DNA from: an uncultured Eubacterium sp.
GTDB taxonomy: Bacteria; Bacillota; Clostridia; Lachnospirales; Lachnospiraceae
NCBI GenBank assembly: GCA_910589595.1
Contig: CAJUTM010000036.1
Location: forward strand, 1 to 18,715
Direction: 5' to 3'
Length of the DNA stretch: 18,715 nt
A program made the translations under genes and the position numbers. The notes below the pieces were generated by a model. It was not told the origin of the DNA. It did no database searches and was given only the letters and a program-made list of their open reading frames with translations. Below, piece by piece: positions 9,401 through 16,608 of the stretch. Position 1 is the stretch's first letter, and every line of letters begins with the position of its first letter.

Positions 9401-11239
9401 GCTGTACTCATAGGAATAATTACCCGTCTCTATCGTCAGGCTAATCTCTGCGTCTTCCGCATCTTCCAGCAGTTCCGCATCAAAAGCAATCTTATTCTCG
9501 TCAAGTGCCTGCGGACGCTCATTAATAGAAAGCGTCTGAGAAGCCGAATCATCCGTGCACTTCTCTCCGTTTTCCGTTATACCTTTCTTCACAATCGTAA
9601 TTTCTTTGCCACAGAGGTCGACTTCGGCGCCGGCAGCAATATCTTCTGTCACATCGCGGGTCAGCACGAAAGGAATCCTGCCCGCTCCGCCTGAATTGAC
9701 CGTATAAGTTGTTCCGTCAACCGTAACGGCGTAGTCTGCATTCTTCACAAGCTGCGTAACCGCATCCACCGGATAGTCGAGGGCCGCCTCCGGCGTCCGC
9801 TCTTTACCGCCTTTTATCTTGAGTGTCATGCTCGCTGTCGCGGTATTTCCGGCATAATCCATAATTTCCAGCGTGATGTCATTTACGCCTGTGAAATCCT
9901 GAATATTTATTGAATCAGCCGTTGAACTATTCCATGGAATAGTTCTTCCCCTTTTTACTTCTTTTCCGTTTACCAGCCAACGCCAATCTTCAAGACCGGT
10001 GTTAGCCGTTACCCCCCGCCCACAGCTATCTACTTGTGCAGCTATTTTGGTAAAATTCTTGTCTGCCAATTCCTCCTGCGTGTACCATTTATCTTCCGGT
10101 TTCTCGTGCGATGAAGAGCCGGAACTAAAGTAAAGCTGAGAACCATATATATCGCTAATCACCGGCGGGACGGTATCCACAACGACTTCCCCTATATTCG
10201 GAAGCGTAATAGTGTTACCCGCACGGTCATAAACTCTGACACTGCTAACCGTGCCGCGCCAGTTTTCAGGCAGCGTAAACTCAACCGTGCCGCTTCTTGT
10301 CCCCTTTGTATAGTCTTTGAAATATACTATCTTCGTTTGCGGGTTTTGATATATCGGCTCCTCAGTTTCCGGCTTTTTCGTTCCCGTTACCATATCCCGC
10401 TCGGTCAGTATGTACTCCAGCTTCCAAAGCCCGCTGCATATGTCGCTTCCCTTTGCCGGATTATCTTCTGCCGAAATACGGATGGTCGGCGCTTTATTGA
10501 AAAACCGTATTCTACTACTGCCGCTCGTTCCCATCTCTACCAAAGAATTGTCTTTTATGTAACGTTCGCGCGGCTCCACACTATAAGTAAGCTCACCGTT
10601 GACAATAGGGTCATTACGGTCAATATTTATTGTGCGTTCCGATGATACAAAATTACCTGAAGTGTCCCTCGCCCTTACGCTAAAGGTATGTCTCCCCTCC
10701 GATAGCGGGTTCGAGGCCTCCCCCTGAAGATAAAATGAAGCAACTACAGAATCACCATAGTTAAAATTAGGGCCTACTATATCGCTCTCTTTAGGTTTCT
10801 TCCAATCTCCGCCATCGATTTGAACCTCCATTGAAGTCTTATCTATAGCAACATTATCTTGAAAGCCTAAACCAATCTTGCCCCCATGGAACCAACTGCT
10901 GGTTCCGTATACACCCCAATGCCACTCACTAGCATAAGTAGGCATCTTCGTATCTAACCAGCGCGCATAGTATTGCTTGTCGCCCGTTTCCTCCGCCCCG
11001 ATAGATGTATATTTTCTGCCCGTATATTCCGGATTATCATACCAGCCATCAAAAGTAAAGCCTGTCAGGGTATAGGTGTCTACCTTGGCGGGAAGTGTAG
11101 GAACAGGCAGCGCCATGTTCTGCCCATAAAGATATGTTTTCTTATCCTCAGGCGCCTCGTAAGGCGTCTCCGTATATTCCTTATATTTGCTGTATTTTTG
11201 TTTACCAGTCTCATCCTTGTGTATGATATACCCCGGCAT
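3401..11239 (-). CDS. Giant surface protein, C-terminal part (frameshifted)
   Basis: This frame encodes the last ~2,610 residues of a modular extracellular protein whose N-terminal half is in the next frame. The frame is open from 11368, but its first ~43 residues are merely the other frame of a conserved InlB B-repeat; ATG 11239 is the first plausible internal start and has only a weak ribosome binding site. Domain order: the rest of the second InlB B-repeat (TGFTFDGWYDNPEYTG to YYARW, ending ~10946); Ig-like domains ending in D-x-x-GN strands; two full and one partial copy of a long module (9230-4090); an Fn3-like domain (~3990-3700, ISWGRVNGADGYDVYV, YKLYVRAY); and a BIG2-like domain (~3680-3404, VTLRPKA, SSNKKIATVTAGGKIKAKG). 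The last ~200 residues are strikingly Lys-rich. I see no LPXTG, S-layer or choline-binding anchor. It is probably adhesive or structural. If the frameshift is real, this part lacks a signal peptide and would not be exported. Confidence 0.85.
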   Translation of the reverse strand: MPGYIIHKDETGKQKYSKYKEYTETPYEAPEDKKTYLYGQNMALPVPTLPAKVDTYTLTGFTFDGWYDNPEYTGRKYTSIGAEETGDKQYYARWLDTKMPTYASEWHWGVYGTSSWFHGGKIGLGFQDNVAIDKTSMEVQIDGGDWKKPKESDIVGPNFNYGDSVVASFYLQGEASNPLSEGRHTFSVRARDTSGNFVSSERTINIDRNDPIVNGELTYSVEPRERYIKDNSLVEMGTSGSSRIRFFNKAPTIRISAEDNPAKGSDICSGLWKLEYILTERDMVTGTKKPETEEPIYQNPQTKIVYFKDYTKGTRSGTVEFTLPENWRGTVSSVRVYDRAGNTITLPNIGEVVVDTVPPVISDIYGSQLYFSSGSSSHEKPEDKWYTQEELADKNFTKIAAQVDSCGRGVTANTGLEDWRWLVNGKEVKRGRTIPWNSSTADSINIQDFTGVNDITLEIMDYAGNTATASMTLKIKGGKERTPEAALDYPVDAVTQLVKNADYAVTVDGTTYTVNSGGAGRIPFVLTRDVTEDIAAGAEVDLCGKEITIVKKGITENGEKCTDDSASQTLSINERPQALDENKIAFDAELLEDAEDAEISLTIETGNYSYEYSADAGQNWKEAPADSKIKNLPKGEILIRAKAKANTAGQNDGWPHGRQSAKTIGSSAGKIIAEFNLNDGSTNTAHGQPDSQTVTYKSALVKPAAPTREGYEFMGWYPASSLYESGGTTDTSWRFLGAENANAVGEILGTDRDSYKDRVQQGNGSIKVTLFAGWRETTAPELSAVLETDTSENGSGQMVDVTGNDRYYPNLRVKLTYSDNVGVTKLYYKPYKQTTGSYSELYMDDATENGTGSSGGTQYTLPYTKLSEGSRTYTFKVVDAAGNETVKEITYKLDKTPPVLGEASFTSGHKNIWHWIIRKNLNITIPVTESGGSTLNRVEYICTPLTSAAAGAELTTEVSDASLDTNNAVSGNASLSGNKATISLPNDFKGAITVMAVDNAGNRSEVKRIGVEVPGVRGLFVENNAPVIDVKAASAALSEDYYDTAPELFIHVEDKKNGIEKNAGIASIKWRIDRTPRGGKKETGATHTVKADFDAAPTRDYTFTLSELAGKTGVFDVTVTAVDQAGNQTTKTVKVNVKSKAETPDFTIDYKNEKLTGLVPNAEYDVRGETITTDENGCITIAEEWFGTNFQISRQAYSAELLDSDYAAAVIAERPAAPEVSVEEDETIRGKNDAQISGVTDDMEYSADGGRTWTDVQAGDLEDLTEGKGKLNVPAGLIQVRIKANDSTPHGCETEVTPKAGRTLTVTFNPMGGSNVPKITDKSWHDTVEKPAVPTKAGHDFLGWYKEAKGTEQWYFEGDEETADLLTEDITLYAKWRDNEKPALDAALKSEVDGSMAEDADSDKWYPNLSIKLTYADNMGVTKLWVRKDDGDYVLVGSMDGADGSTDISNIVPQGKTADGYVKYHFIYSDIAEGSHTYTFRAEDADGNQTETEALTAKLDTTVPVMGEVSFDSGYKNLWDWIVRNESLQITVPIIEAQSGVEEVAYTLTPADSDGGDVITGTAKAEKVSDGSMDYRAEISVDSDFKGTIRIEAKDKAGNEASAKIIGADGTGLNGVIVEDNAPMVTVRADRDVTGASFAEMSSGISLSEEYYQTAPALTVDVTDEENDSLSGLVTGGIASLSYQIGDGAPKKIENDYAGTMVTEDRFTIPAEEIPTGVTDITITAIDHAGNQTKKVLTLRVKTPFDKPQAKIGYVEETLTGLAKEALYWIRVEGDDDGAMLMTDTDGKITIEGSWIGKILTIVQISSENARSDSPAQSITIPERPATPELSTVDESHPLRRDGKITGLTAGKAYEISEDGGIMWQWRDAVLTGTEITGLSGTGSVISDASVSGGTYHVRVKAVDNLDGTGSFTSMAAVVTIHSGPVEKYEKPNAVIDYREGALTGLEANAEYKLEYEEDGETVTMLGTTDEEGNMLIEEEWMGKDCQIIRSGYGLPGADSDPQSFSIPPRPEAPVPVGKEVSEEGIEDGKLTGLTAGAVYEISTDGGETWTKKTADESGCITELKPAEYVVRIPATDTEFSSLPSEAVRVNGHYAVTLHGVGGNAGTTLTDYIEGTGATLPTDWTKTGYTFAGWYDNKDYSGEAVTDISGKDTGAKEYWAKWKDDIAPVIGTLTYNYEPKHFHQWLIGKDSLIITVPVTEEGSGADEITYTVTPEGGTASEKTSALEDGKAKITVSADFKGVIRITCADKAGNISEAVTAGEELGATGIIIENHAPQIGIQVDDGAVQDKYETAPAVTVSVADDKDNVISAGLSSVTYKIGSGEETSVSEDFTTDIKTNMSFVIPADKFEAGETVITVTAIDNAGNRNTVTQTIKIDTHDIKGTVPEKEENDPNTKLSTDAKELADSILTEKEKGIVKLHSNLKGKQKGKKLQISWGRVNGADGYDVYVQYCGKKFGKKSLKQVKGGKKTTLTIRKIGGKKLNTKKSYKLYVRAYQWKQGKKITLAKTMNIHVVGKDSRKYTNVKNIKLKKTSYTMKKGNSVTLRPKAVLYNKRKKQLSLKHTKEFRYMSSNKKIATVTAGGKIKAKGIGSCTIYVFAKNGCKRKIKVKIAK
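4090..4963 (-). repeat. Surface-protein module, copy 3 (partial)
   Basis: Partial third copy: InlB B-repeat (TGYTFAGWYDNKDYSG ... YWAKWKDDIAP, 4963-4738), then directly a unit with APVIGTLTYNYEP, FHQWLIGKDSLIITVP and ADFKGVIRI, then a unit with QDKYETAPAVTVSVAD. The first Ig-like unit (NMGVTKL type) and the later TGL/DGG units are missing. The C-terminal Fn3-BIG2 tail follows after a short linker. Confidence 0.7.
4964..7331 (-). repeat. Surface-protein module, copy 2
   Basis: Second full copy: InlB B-repeat (AGHDFLGWYKEAKG ... LYAKWRDNEKP, 7331-7095); Ig-like unit (WYPNLSIKLTYADNMGVTKL); a unit with LDTTVPVMGEVSF and WDWIVRNESLQITVP; a unit with SEEYYQTAPALTV; then the last two units present twice (EETLTGLAKEALYWI plus YEISEDGG, and REGALTGLEANAEYKL plus YEISTDGGETW). 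That internal duplication makes this copy longer than copy 1. It is good evidence of unit-wise expansion. Confidence 0.72.
7332..9230 (-). repeat. Surface-protein module, copy 1
   Basis: First full copy of a roughly 2-kb protein-level repeat. In order: InlB B-repeat (EGYEFMGWYPASS ... FAGWRETTAP, 9230-8910); an Ig-like unit (YYPNLRVKLTYSDNVGVTKL ... VVDAAGNET); a unit starting LDKTPPVLGEASF with HWIIRKN and NDFKGAITV; a unit with SEDYYDTAPELF; a unit with KNEKLTGLVPNAEYDV; and a unit with ERPAAPEV and YSADGGRTW. Copies have clearly diverged in protein sequence, but short DNA anchors persist: CCCTTAAAATC, encoding part of DFKG, falls at 8271 here, 6480 in copy 2 and 4518 in copy 3. Confidence 0.75.
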
Positions 11240-14200
11240 ATTCCACCTGATAGACGTCCGCCGTCCACTTGGCATAGAGCGTAGTATCCATGCGCACCTG
11301 TGTCTGACTGTTAGAAAAATCAAATTCCCTGCCGTCCGTGCAGGCTGCGTCGGTGTACCAGCCGCCAAACGTATAACCTTTGCGTGTCGGGTCTGCCGGC
11401 TTTTCTACCTTACAGTCCACGGCCGTGCTTGTGGATGTGCTGTTCTGTTTCGTCCACACCAAAAGCGACGGTACGTCACTGCCGCCCTGACTGTCAAATG
11501 TCACACGACGCACATAATATGTCCAGTAATATTTACTGCCCCATGAGGTCGGTTCGATATAGTACCGGTTCAAGCCAAGCTGTTTCGTTGTATAGGTGAC
11601 GCTTCCTTTCTTCGTCGATGGTCCGGCATGTGGTGGAAGCGTTCCAATCGGCGCTGTCTGCCCCATAGCGGTCATCTCGGCACCGGAAGGCCCGTAATTC
11701 ACGTTAATCGTCATCGCAAGCCCGTCCGTTTCTTTCTGCGCAGTTGCCGGGCCGGTAAGGCTTACGAGACTTCCCTTGGACTGGTCTTTCTTAATCTCCA
11801 GCGTGCCCGTAGTTCCCGTCGCTCTACAGTAATCCTTATATTCGTTCCCCGCTTTATCCGTCACTTTCACATACAGATACCAGATTCCCATCTGCGTGAG
11901 ATTGACGGTATAGTTGCCTTTTTCAATTTCAGAATCCGGCACAGACTTCAATCCAGACGGCTCATTCCCCGTATTTTTTTCCTCTTCCGTCACCAGCTTA
12001 TACTGCACCGCAGCAATTCCACTCGTCTTACTGCCGCCCTCGTTATTTGCAGGCGCAACATCGCTAAAGGTCATCACCACAGGCACCGTTGCATCCGTAT
12101 ACCAGCCGCTTGCTTTCGGTGTCGCAGTTACTTTCGCAGTCAACGCCGGGGCGGTTCTGTCAATATTTGAGACGGTATACTGCGTCGTTCCCTGATTTCC
12201 ATTTATGTCAGTTACAGTGACAGTATAGGTGGCGTTGGTTGTAATGCCAATATCAGTATACCGATAGGCGGAGGAAGAGCCGTCCTCTTTTTTCAGACTG
12301 CCATCAGTAAGTGAAAGGGTCTTCGTCACCCCTCCTCCCTGTAATTTGATTTCCTTTATGTCGCTTTCCTCGTAAATCGAGAGTTCAATCTCTGCCGACT
12401 TCGTCCAGTTTGTATCTCTCTGGTATGCGCGAACCTCAGGTGCGTCGCCGTCCACACCCTCTGCCACGGTCATAGGCGAACTGGTCACCACATGCCCTGC
12501 TGTATCACTGACAGTCACATAGTAGGTACCGGGTGCAGTCAGTGTGAAGCTGCCGCTTAACGCAGTTGTATTGCTGCCGTCCGGTAAATTAACTGCAGTA
12601 ATGGTATTGCCGTTCGCATTTACCGTATAGGTATAGGTATCCCCTTTATTCGTGTTACCTGTCTTCTTTACTGTAACAACCGGCGCTTTGAGATTGACCG
12701 TGCAGGTACCGGAAGCCGCAGCCGCGGTATTGCCCGCATTGTCCGTCACGGTAAGGTTCAAATGATATGTGTATGTACTGCCGGCAGTCCCTGTCGTCAC
12801 GGCCTTATATGTACCGTCACTCTGTTTTGTCAGCACAGCATTCTCCGTCACCGAACTGCCGCCATTCGTAGTCTTCGTCCATGTTCCCGTAACATTTTTT
12901 ACGCCGGAGCCGCCCGCGTCGGCAGGCTTAACGGTGAACGTCACATTTTCGGCCTGAATGTTTTCCTCCGGCGCTATAACCTGCGCCGCAGGCGCCGTCC
13001 TGTCAATCTTCGCAACCGTGGCGGATTTTACCACGTTTTCCTCTCCTGCAGTGAGAGTAAAGGTATAGCTGCCGTTGGCCGTCGCCGTATAGGTCGTACC
13101 CGTAACTGTCTCCACCGCTCCAGACGGTGTTTTGACCGTTACCGAAGCGTTTGCCGGCTTCCTTGTAGTGATATTGATTTTCCTCTCTCTCACCCATGTA
13201 CTGTTGTCCACAGACAGGTTTAGTTCCGGCAGCTCACCAGAGGCGCCGTTTGAAAAATTGAAACTGCGCGAATCATAAGCGTTCGTACCCGTGGCATTAT
13301 AATTCGCCAGCGCATGGAGATACCATGTGCCGGAAGTCTGCCTGTTCGTTACTTTTGTTCCGCTTGTGCAGTCCATCCAACCTGTCACAGGCACCGCTGC
13401 ACTCGTCGTCCACGCATAGCGCACGCTGTCCGCATTGGAGGCTGTGATGGTTGCCTGTGCCATGCCGCCTACAAGGGACGGATTCGTGATGGAAACGTTG
13501 GGAGTCTTGTTGTCTACAGCCACCGACACACTTCCCGTACCGCCAGACTCCTTTCCACTCGTACCACACATATCTTTAATCTTATTCGCACCGTTTATTT
13601 TATTTACTTTGAGGGTGCCGGACGCATTTTGTGGAATCGTTCCCTTGAAGTAGAGGACATTCGTATCTTCACCGCCCGCATAGGTAAAGGTTCCCCATGT
13701 GGTATCCAGACTTACAAGCGAAAGCGTGCTGTTTTGTTTGTCTACAATCTCATCAAAGACAAGCGAAAGCGTAACCGCATCGCCTGACTTATAGGTGCCG
13801 CTTCCTACCCCTACAACACGAACAAGCTGTGGCTCTTTGTTATCCCTCACTTTCACCCAATCCTTATAAGAATTCACGCGCCATTTGTCTGTATTTTTTC
13901 CAGTCGATGCAAACCACACGTTCACCACATCATTTACGCCAAACACCAGATAGTCACCCGACACGGAACCGCTTCGCACCGAGGTACTAAATCCCGATAA
14001 ATTAGTCCTTGACGCTGCACCCGGAACAGTTATATTCGCTTCCTTTCTATTGTCAATATCCCATCTTGCCGTGTATTGCGCCGCTCCGAACCTACTGTCG
14101 TTGATATTGATGGGACCATTATGCTCATTGGAACTTTCAAAATCATTTGGCGTATGGTTTGCAATCCAGATGTGCTCGTAACCATCCTCATCTTCCTTAC

Positions 14201-16376
14201 CCGTAAACTGCAGCCTATAATTAAATCCATCCGCCGTCGCCTTTAAATAAGCGCATTCCTTATCACTTCCGACATCAAGAGAACGCCGGACATTGAAATT
14301 CATCTGTCCGTGGGACTGGTTATAGCCCCTGTTATTCTTGAAATAAGGCTGGTGGTCTTTCGACTTACTTCTGTCCGCTACGATATTATTGTCGTTATTC
14401 GTAGGGTGGTTTTTTGATATTTCATTATACACATCTCTGTTTACCGTATAATCGGCAGATTTTGCCATCGTCCTCTTCGCTTTGACAGCGCTTCCCAGCT
14501 TACCGCCGCCGTCAACGCGGTAAATCTCCATCCAGTAGACGCGGTCCGCATTAGTATAGGCTGTGGCCAGTTTGCCTGAAAATGCCGCATTTACCCCCGA
14601 TTCGCTGATTGTAACGGTCTTCTGAATCTCTCCCTCCGCAAAAGTCAGATATGACGATTTTCCGCTAAAATGAGTGCCGCTCACGGCAGATCCGTTGACC
14701 GTTCGGTAATAAACTTTCTGTTTGCCGCCTGTACCTTCGGTTCTCGTGACGGTAAAGTTATTGTTTCCATTATTTTTGATAGTAAAGGTTCCGTACTGTT
14801 TACCATTAATACTAAATTGTTCCTGTTCACCGTACCACACTTGCCCTGCGGCATTTTTCGCATAGGCGCGGACATAATAGTTCGCACCGTCCACAATCTG
14901 CTCCGCTGTCACTTTTAGGGAGCCGTTTTTCTTCTTAACCGGCGTCGCCGTCTTTTTTCGCCCGTTGTTGAACGCTATGGTAGGATTTACCATGACGCCC
15001 CACACAAAGCCCGTCTCCGTAATATTCTCCCCGCCTGTACCACGGAGCGTGGCGGAAAGGTTAAAGCTGTTCTTACCGCTCACGCGCGTCGCCGTCGCAG
15101 CAGACAGCTCCAACGGTCCCGGCATTACGATGACTTTCAATTTCGCTGTCTTGTCAGGGCAGCCTGCCGCTTTCGCCGTATAAACCACAGTGTATGTACC
15201 GACGGCTGCAGAATTGACCGTCTTTGTATAAGACACGCTGCCAAAAGAATCCATAATAAAGCCCTTATACCATGCGTCATCCAACACACTGTCTTCCAAA
15301 ATTACTGCCTCCGCATCGGTCAAGTTGATAAACGGCTCTTGGGTTACTGTGGCAGTCGCCGTCACCGTTTCGGAAATGCCTCCTTCCGGTGACACTGCAT
15401 GACAGTAGAGCGTCGTTTCCCCTACCGGCACATGCTCAGGTAATGTTACCGGAATGGAAAAACGGCCGTTCTTATCCGTCACCGCTCTAAATTCCTCTCC
15501 TGCCACTTCCACACAGACGGTGCTGCCCGGGTCAGCCGTACCTGTCACATTGCAGGTCTCTCCAACCGTCAGCGTCGGATTCTTAACAGTCAACGTCGGC
15601 TTGTGGGGCGGCTCCGGCAGTTCTCCTACGCCAAGCAGCACATAGCGGCTCCATTTTTTTCCGGGATCTACCGTACCGCTCCACGACCATGCCATACCAC
15701 TGTCTCCGTCATAAACTTTAGTTTTATCCTCAAGGTCGTTAAAAACATTGTCCGGTGCAGCCCTATAATGGCCATACCACAACGTATCGACCGTAGACGC
15801 TACCAGATTATATGTATAGTTATTGTTAGGACTTCCTTCCATCTTCAAACCGCTTGCGGTACCCACGACCGGCGCATAGTCGTTGTTGCCAATCATGACG
15901 TCTGCCGAAGAGCCAATTTGAAAATCCTGCGCTGTGGAGCCTCTATTCTCCACCGTATAGCGGATTTGGGCATATCTGCCATTATAAACTAATTTGATAT
16001 CTCTGGAGCCATAGAGGGAATTGCCCATTGCAACGTTCCTCGGGGCGTTCCAATTTATTGTCGCCGTGCCTGCTTTGGACACGGTGCGATAACCGTCATT
16101 TCTATAGGTCGTCTGTATGGTTGCCCCATTGTCCAAACCCTGTACCTTAAATACGTTCATTCCACCGGTAAAGCCGTTGCCGCTCTCGTTATTTGCATAC
16201 TTCATATAATCGCCCTGTCCATTGTCGGACACTTCTGCCTCCGTTTCCGCCGCACGTGCCAAAACCGCCCCCGGCATATTCGGACAGGACGTAACGAATA
16301 CGCACAGGGCAAGCAGCGCTGCTAAGATGCGTAGACGCCTCTTCCTTTTTGATTTTATATGATTACGTTCACTCAT
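11211..16376 (-). CDS. Giant surface protein, N-terminal part (frameshifted)
   Basis: A 1,721-residue frame starting at ATG 16376, with GGAGGT 7 bases upstream. It begins with a signal peptide: basic region KSKRKRRLR, hydrophobic core ~17-28, then either a lipobox V-T-S-C (Cys31) or signal peptidase I cleavage after ARA (~42). Then follow a beta-rich domain (~50-250), an Ig-like domain (GTADPGSTVCVEV), a second Ig-like domain (~347-412), a Calx-beta-like repeat (~552-590, TVNGSAVSGTHF ... LTFAEGE ... KTVTI), a ~250-residue domain of unknown type (~640-880), several bacterial Ig-like domains with VTDNAGN/VTDKAGN strands, and an InlB B-repeat (~11510-11250, GYTFGGWYTDAACTDG ... LYAKW). The frame then reads VEYAGVYHTQG and stops, while the +1 frame reads on as PGYIIHKDETGK. 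Deleting one G in 11231-11234 gives a single 4,324-residue protein with an uninterrupted repeat. A lone N-terminal product would be secreted without the repeats and basic C-terminus. Confidence 0.87.
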   Translation of the reverse strand: MSERNHIKSKRKRRLRILAALLALCVFVTSCPNMPGAVLARAAETEAEVSDNGQGDYMKYANNESGNGFTGGMNVFKVQGLDNGATIQTTYRNDGYRTVSKAGTATINWNAPRNVAMGNSLYGSRDIKLVYNGRYAQIRYTVENRGSTAQDFQIGSSADVMIGNNDYAPVVGTASGLKMEGSPNNNYTYNLVASTVDTLWYGHYRAAPDNVFNDLEDKTKVYDGDSGMAWSWSGTVDPGKKWSRYVLLGVGELPEPPHKPTLTVKNPTLTVGETCNVTGTADPGSTVCVEVAGEEFRAVTDKNGRFSIPVTLPEHVPVGETTLYCHAVSPEGGISETVTATATVTQEPFINLTDAEAVILEDSVLDDAWYKGFIMDSFGSVSYTKTVNSAAVGTYTVVYTAKAAGCPDKTAKLKVIVMPGPLELSAATATRVSGKNSFNLSATLRGTGGENITETGFVWGVMVNPTIAFNNGRKKTATPVKKKNGSLKVTAEQIVDGANYYVRAYAKNAAGQVWYGEQEQFSINGKQYGTFTIKNNGNNNFTVTRTEGTGGKQKVYYRTVNGSAVSGTHFSGKSSYLTFAEGEIQKTVTISESGVNAAFSGKLATAYTNADRVYWMEIYRVDGGGKLGSAVKAKRTMAKSADYTVNRDVYNEISKNHPTNNDNNIVADRSKSKDHQPYFKNNRGYNQSHGQMNFNVRRSLDVGSDKECAYLKATADGFNYRLQFTGKEDEDGYEHIWIANHTPNDFESSNEHNGPININDSRFGAAQYTARWDIDNRKEANITVPGAASRTNLSGFSTSVRSGSVSGDYLVFGVNDVVNVWFASTGKNTDKWRVNSYKDWVKVRDNKEPQLVRVVGVGSGTYKSGDAVTLSLVFDEIVDKQNSTLSLVSLDTTWGTFTYAGGEDTNVLYFKGTIPQNASGTLKVNKINGANKIKDMCGTSGKESGGTGSVSVAVDNKTPNVSITNPSLVGGMAQATITASNADSVRYAWTTSAAVPVTGWMDCTSGTKVTNRQTSGTWYLHALANYNATGTNAYDSRSFNFSNGASGELPELNLSVDNSTWVRERKINITTRKPANASVTVKTPSGAVETVTGTTYTATANGSYTFTLTAGEENVVKSATVAKIDRTAPAAQVIAPEENIQAENVTFTVKPADAGGSGVKNVTGTWTKTTNGGSSVTENAVLTKQSDGTYKAVTTGTAGSTYTYHLNLTVTDNAGNTAAAASGTCTVNLKAPVVTVKKTGNTNKGDTYTYTVNANGNTITAVNLPDGSNTTALSGSFTLTAPGTYYVTVSDTAGHVVTSSPMTVAEGVDGDAPEVRAYQRDTNWTKSAEIELSIYEESDIKEIKLQGGGVTKTLSLTDGSLKKEDGSSSAYRYTDIGITTNATYTVTVTDINGNQGTTQYTVSNIDRTAPALTAKVTATPKASGWYTDATVPVVMTFSDVAPANNEGGSKTSGIAAVQYKLVTEEEKNTGNEPSGLKSVPDSEIEKGNYTVNLTQMGIWYLYVKVTDKAGNEYKDYCRATGTTGTLEIKKDQSKGSLVSLTGPATAQKETDGLAMTINVNYGPSGAEMTAMGQTAPIGTLPPHAGPSTKKGSVTYTTKQLGLNRYYIEPTSWGSKYYWTYYVRRVTFDSQGGSDVPSLLVWTKQNSTSTSTAVDCKVEKPADPTRKGYTFGGWYTDAACTDGREFDFSNSQTQVRMDTTLYAKWTADVYQVEYAGVYHTQG

Positions 16377-16550
16377 TTTTCATACCTCCATCTTCAGAAA
16401 TATTATTGCCTGCAATTGTAACATAAAAAAAATGCTTTTTCTGCTTTTGGGAATGGAATGCACTTTTTGAGGTACAATCTGCACAACAGCACAAAAGCCT
16501 CTAGACATCAGCTTCCATCCTAGATAAAGAAAGGTGATGACGCAAAAGCA

Positions 16551-16579
16551 TTTACAAACATAGTCTATTGTGTTAATCT
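16551..16579 (+). promoter_or_regulatory. Candidate promoter of the DUF262 gene
   Basis: TTTACA (16551-16556) matches the -35 consensus at five of six positions; TAATCT (16574-16579) after 17 bases is a weak -10. The rest of the 232-base divergent region 16377-16608 holds AT-rich sequence and a 10-bp inverted repeat (AAATGCTTTT at 16430-16439, AAAAGCATTT at 16544-16553). I found no convincing promoter for the surface protein in it. Confidence 0.3.
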
Positions 16580-16608
16580 GGAAATACAATATTTGGGGAG
16601 GTTTAAAA

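Noticed and set aside
11225..11240. Programmed +1 ribosomal frameshift joining the two halves
   Set aside because: No stop codon lies right at the site, no RF2-type slippery sequence or stimulatory Shine-Dalgarno is seen, and the G run is only four long. An indel or sequence error is simpler.
11239..11368. Start of the C-terminal frame at 11368
   Set aside because: The first ~43 residues are the out-of-frame reading of a conserved InlB B-repeat, so that extension is not a real protein segment.
3704..15992. Many plus-strand open frames of 60-180 codons inside the surface-protein gene (for example 4103-4570, 7979-8437, 11628-12170, 12762-13223)
   Set aside because: They lie opposite one long coding frame, look like low-information Arg/Ser/Cys-rich translations, show no domain motifs, and are explained as shadows of it.
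16380..16589. Minus-strand 69-codon frame in the divergent intergenic region
   Set aside because: It lies over the ribosome binding site and leader of the DUF262 gene, has no ribosome binding site that I see, and no family resemblance.
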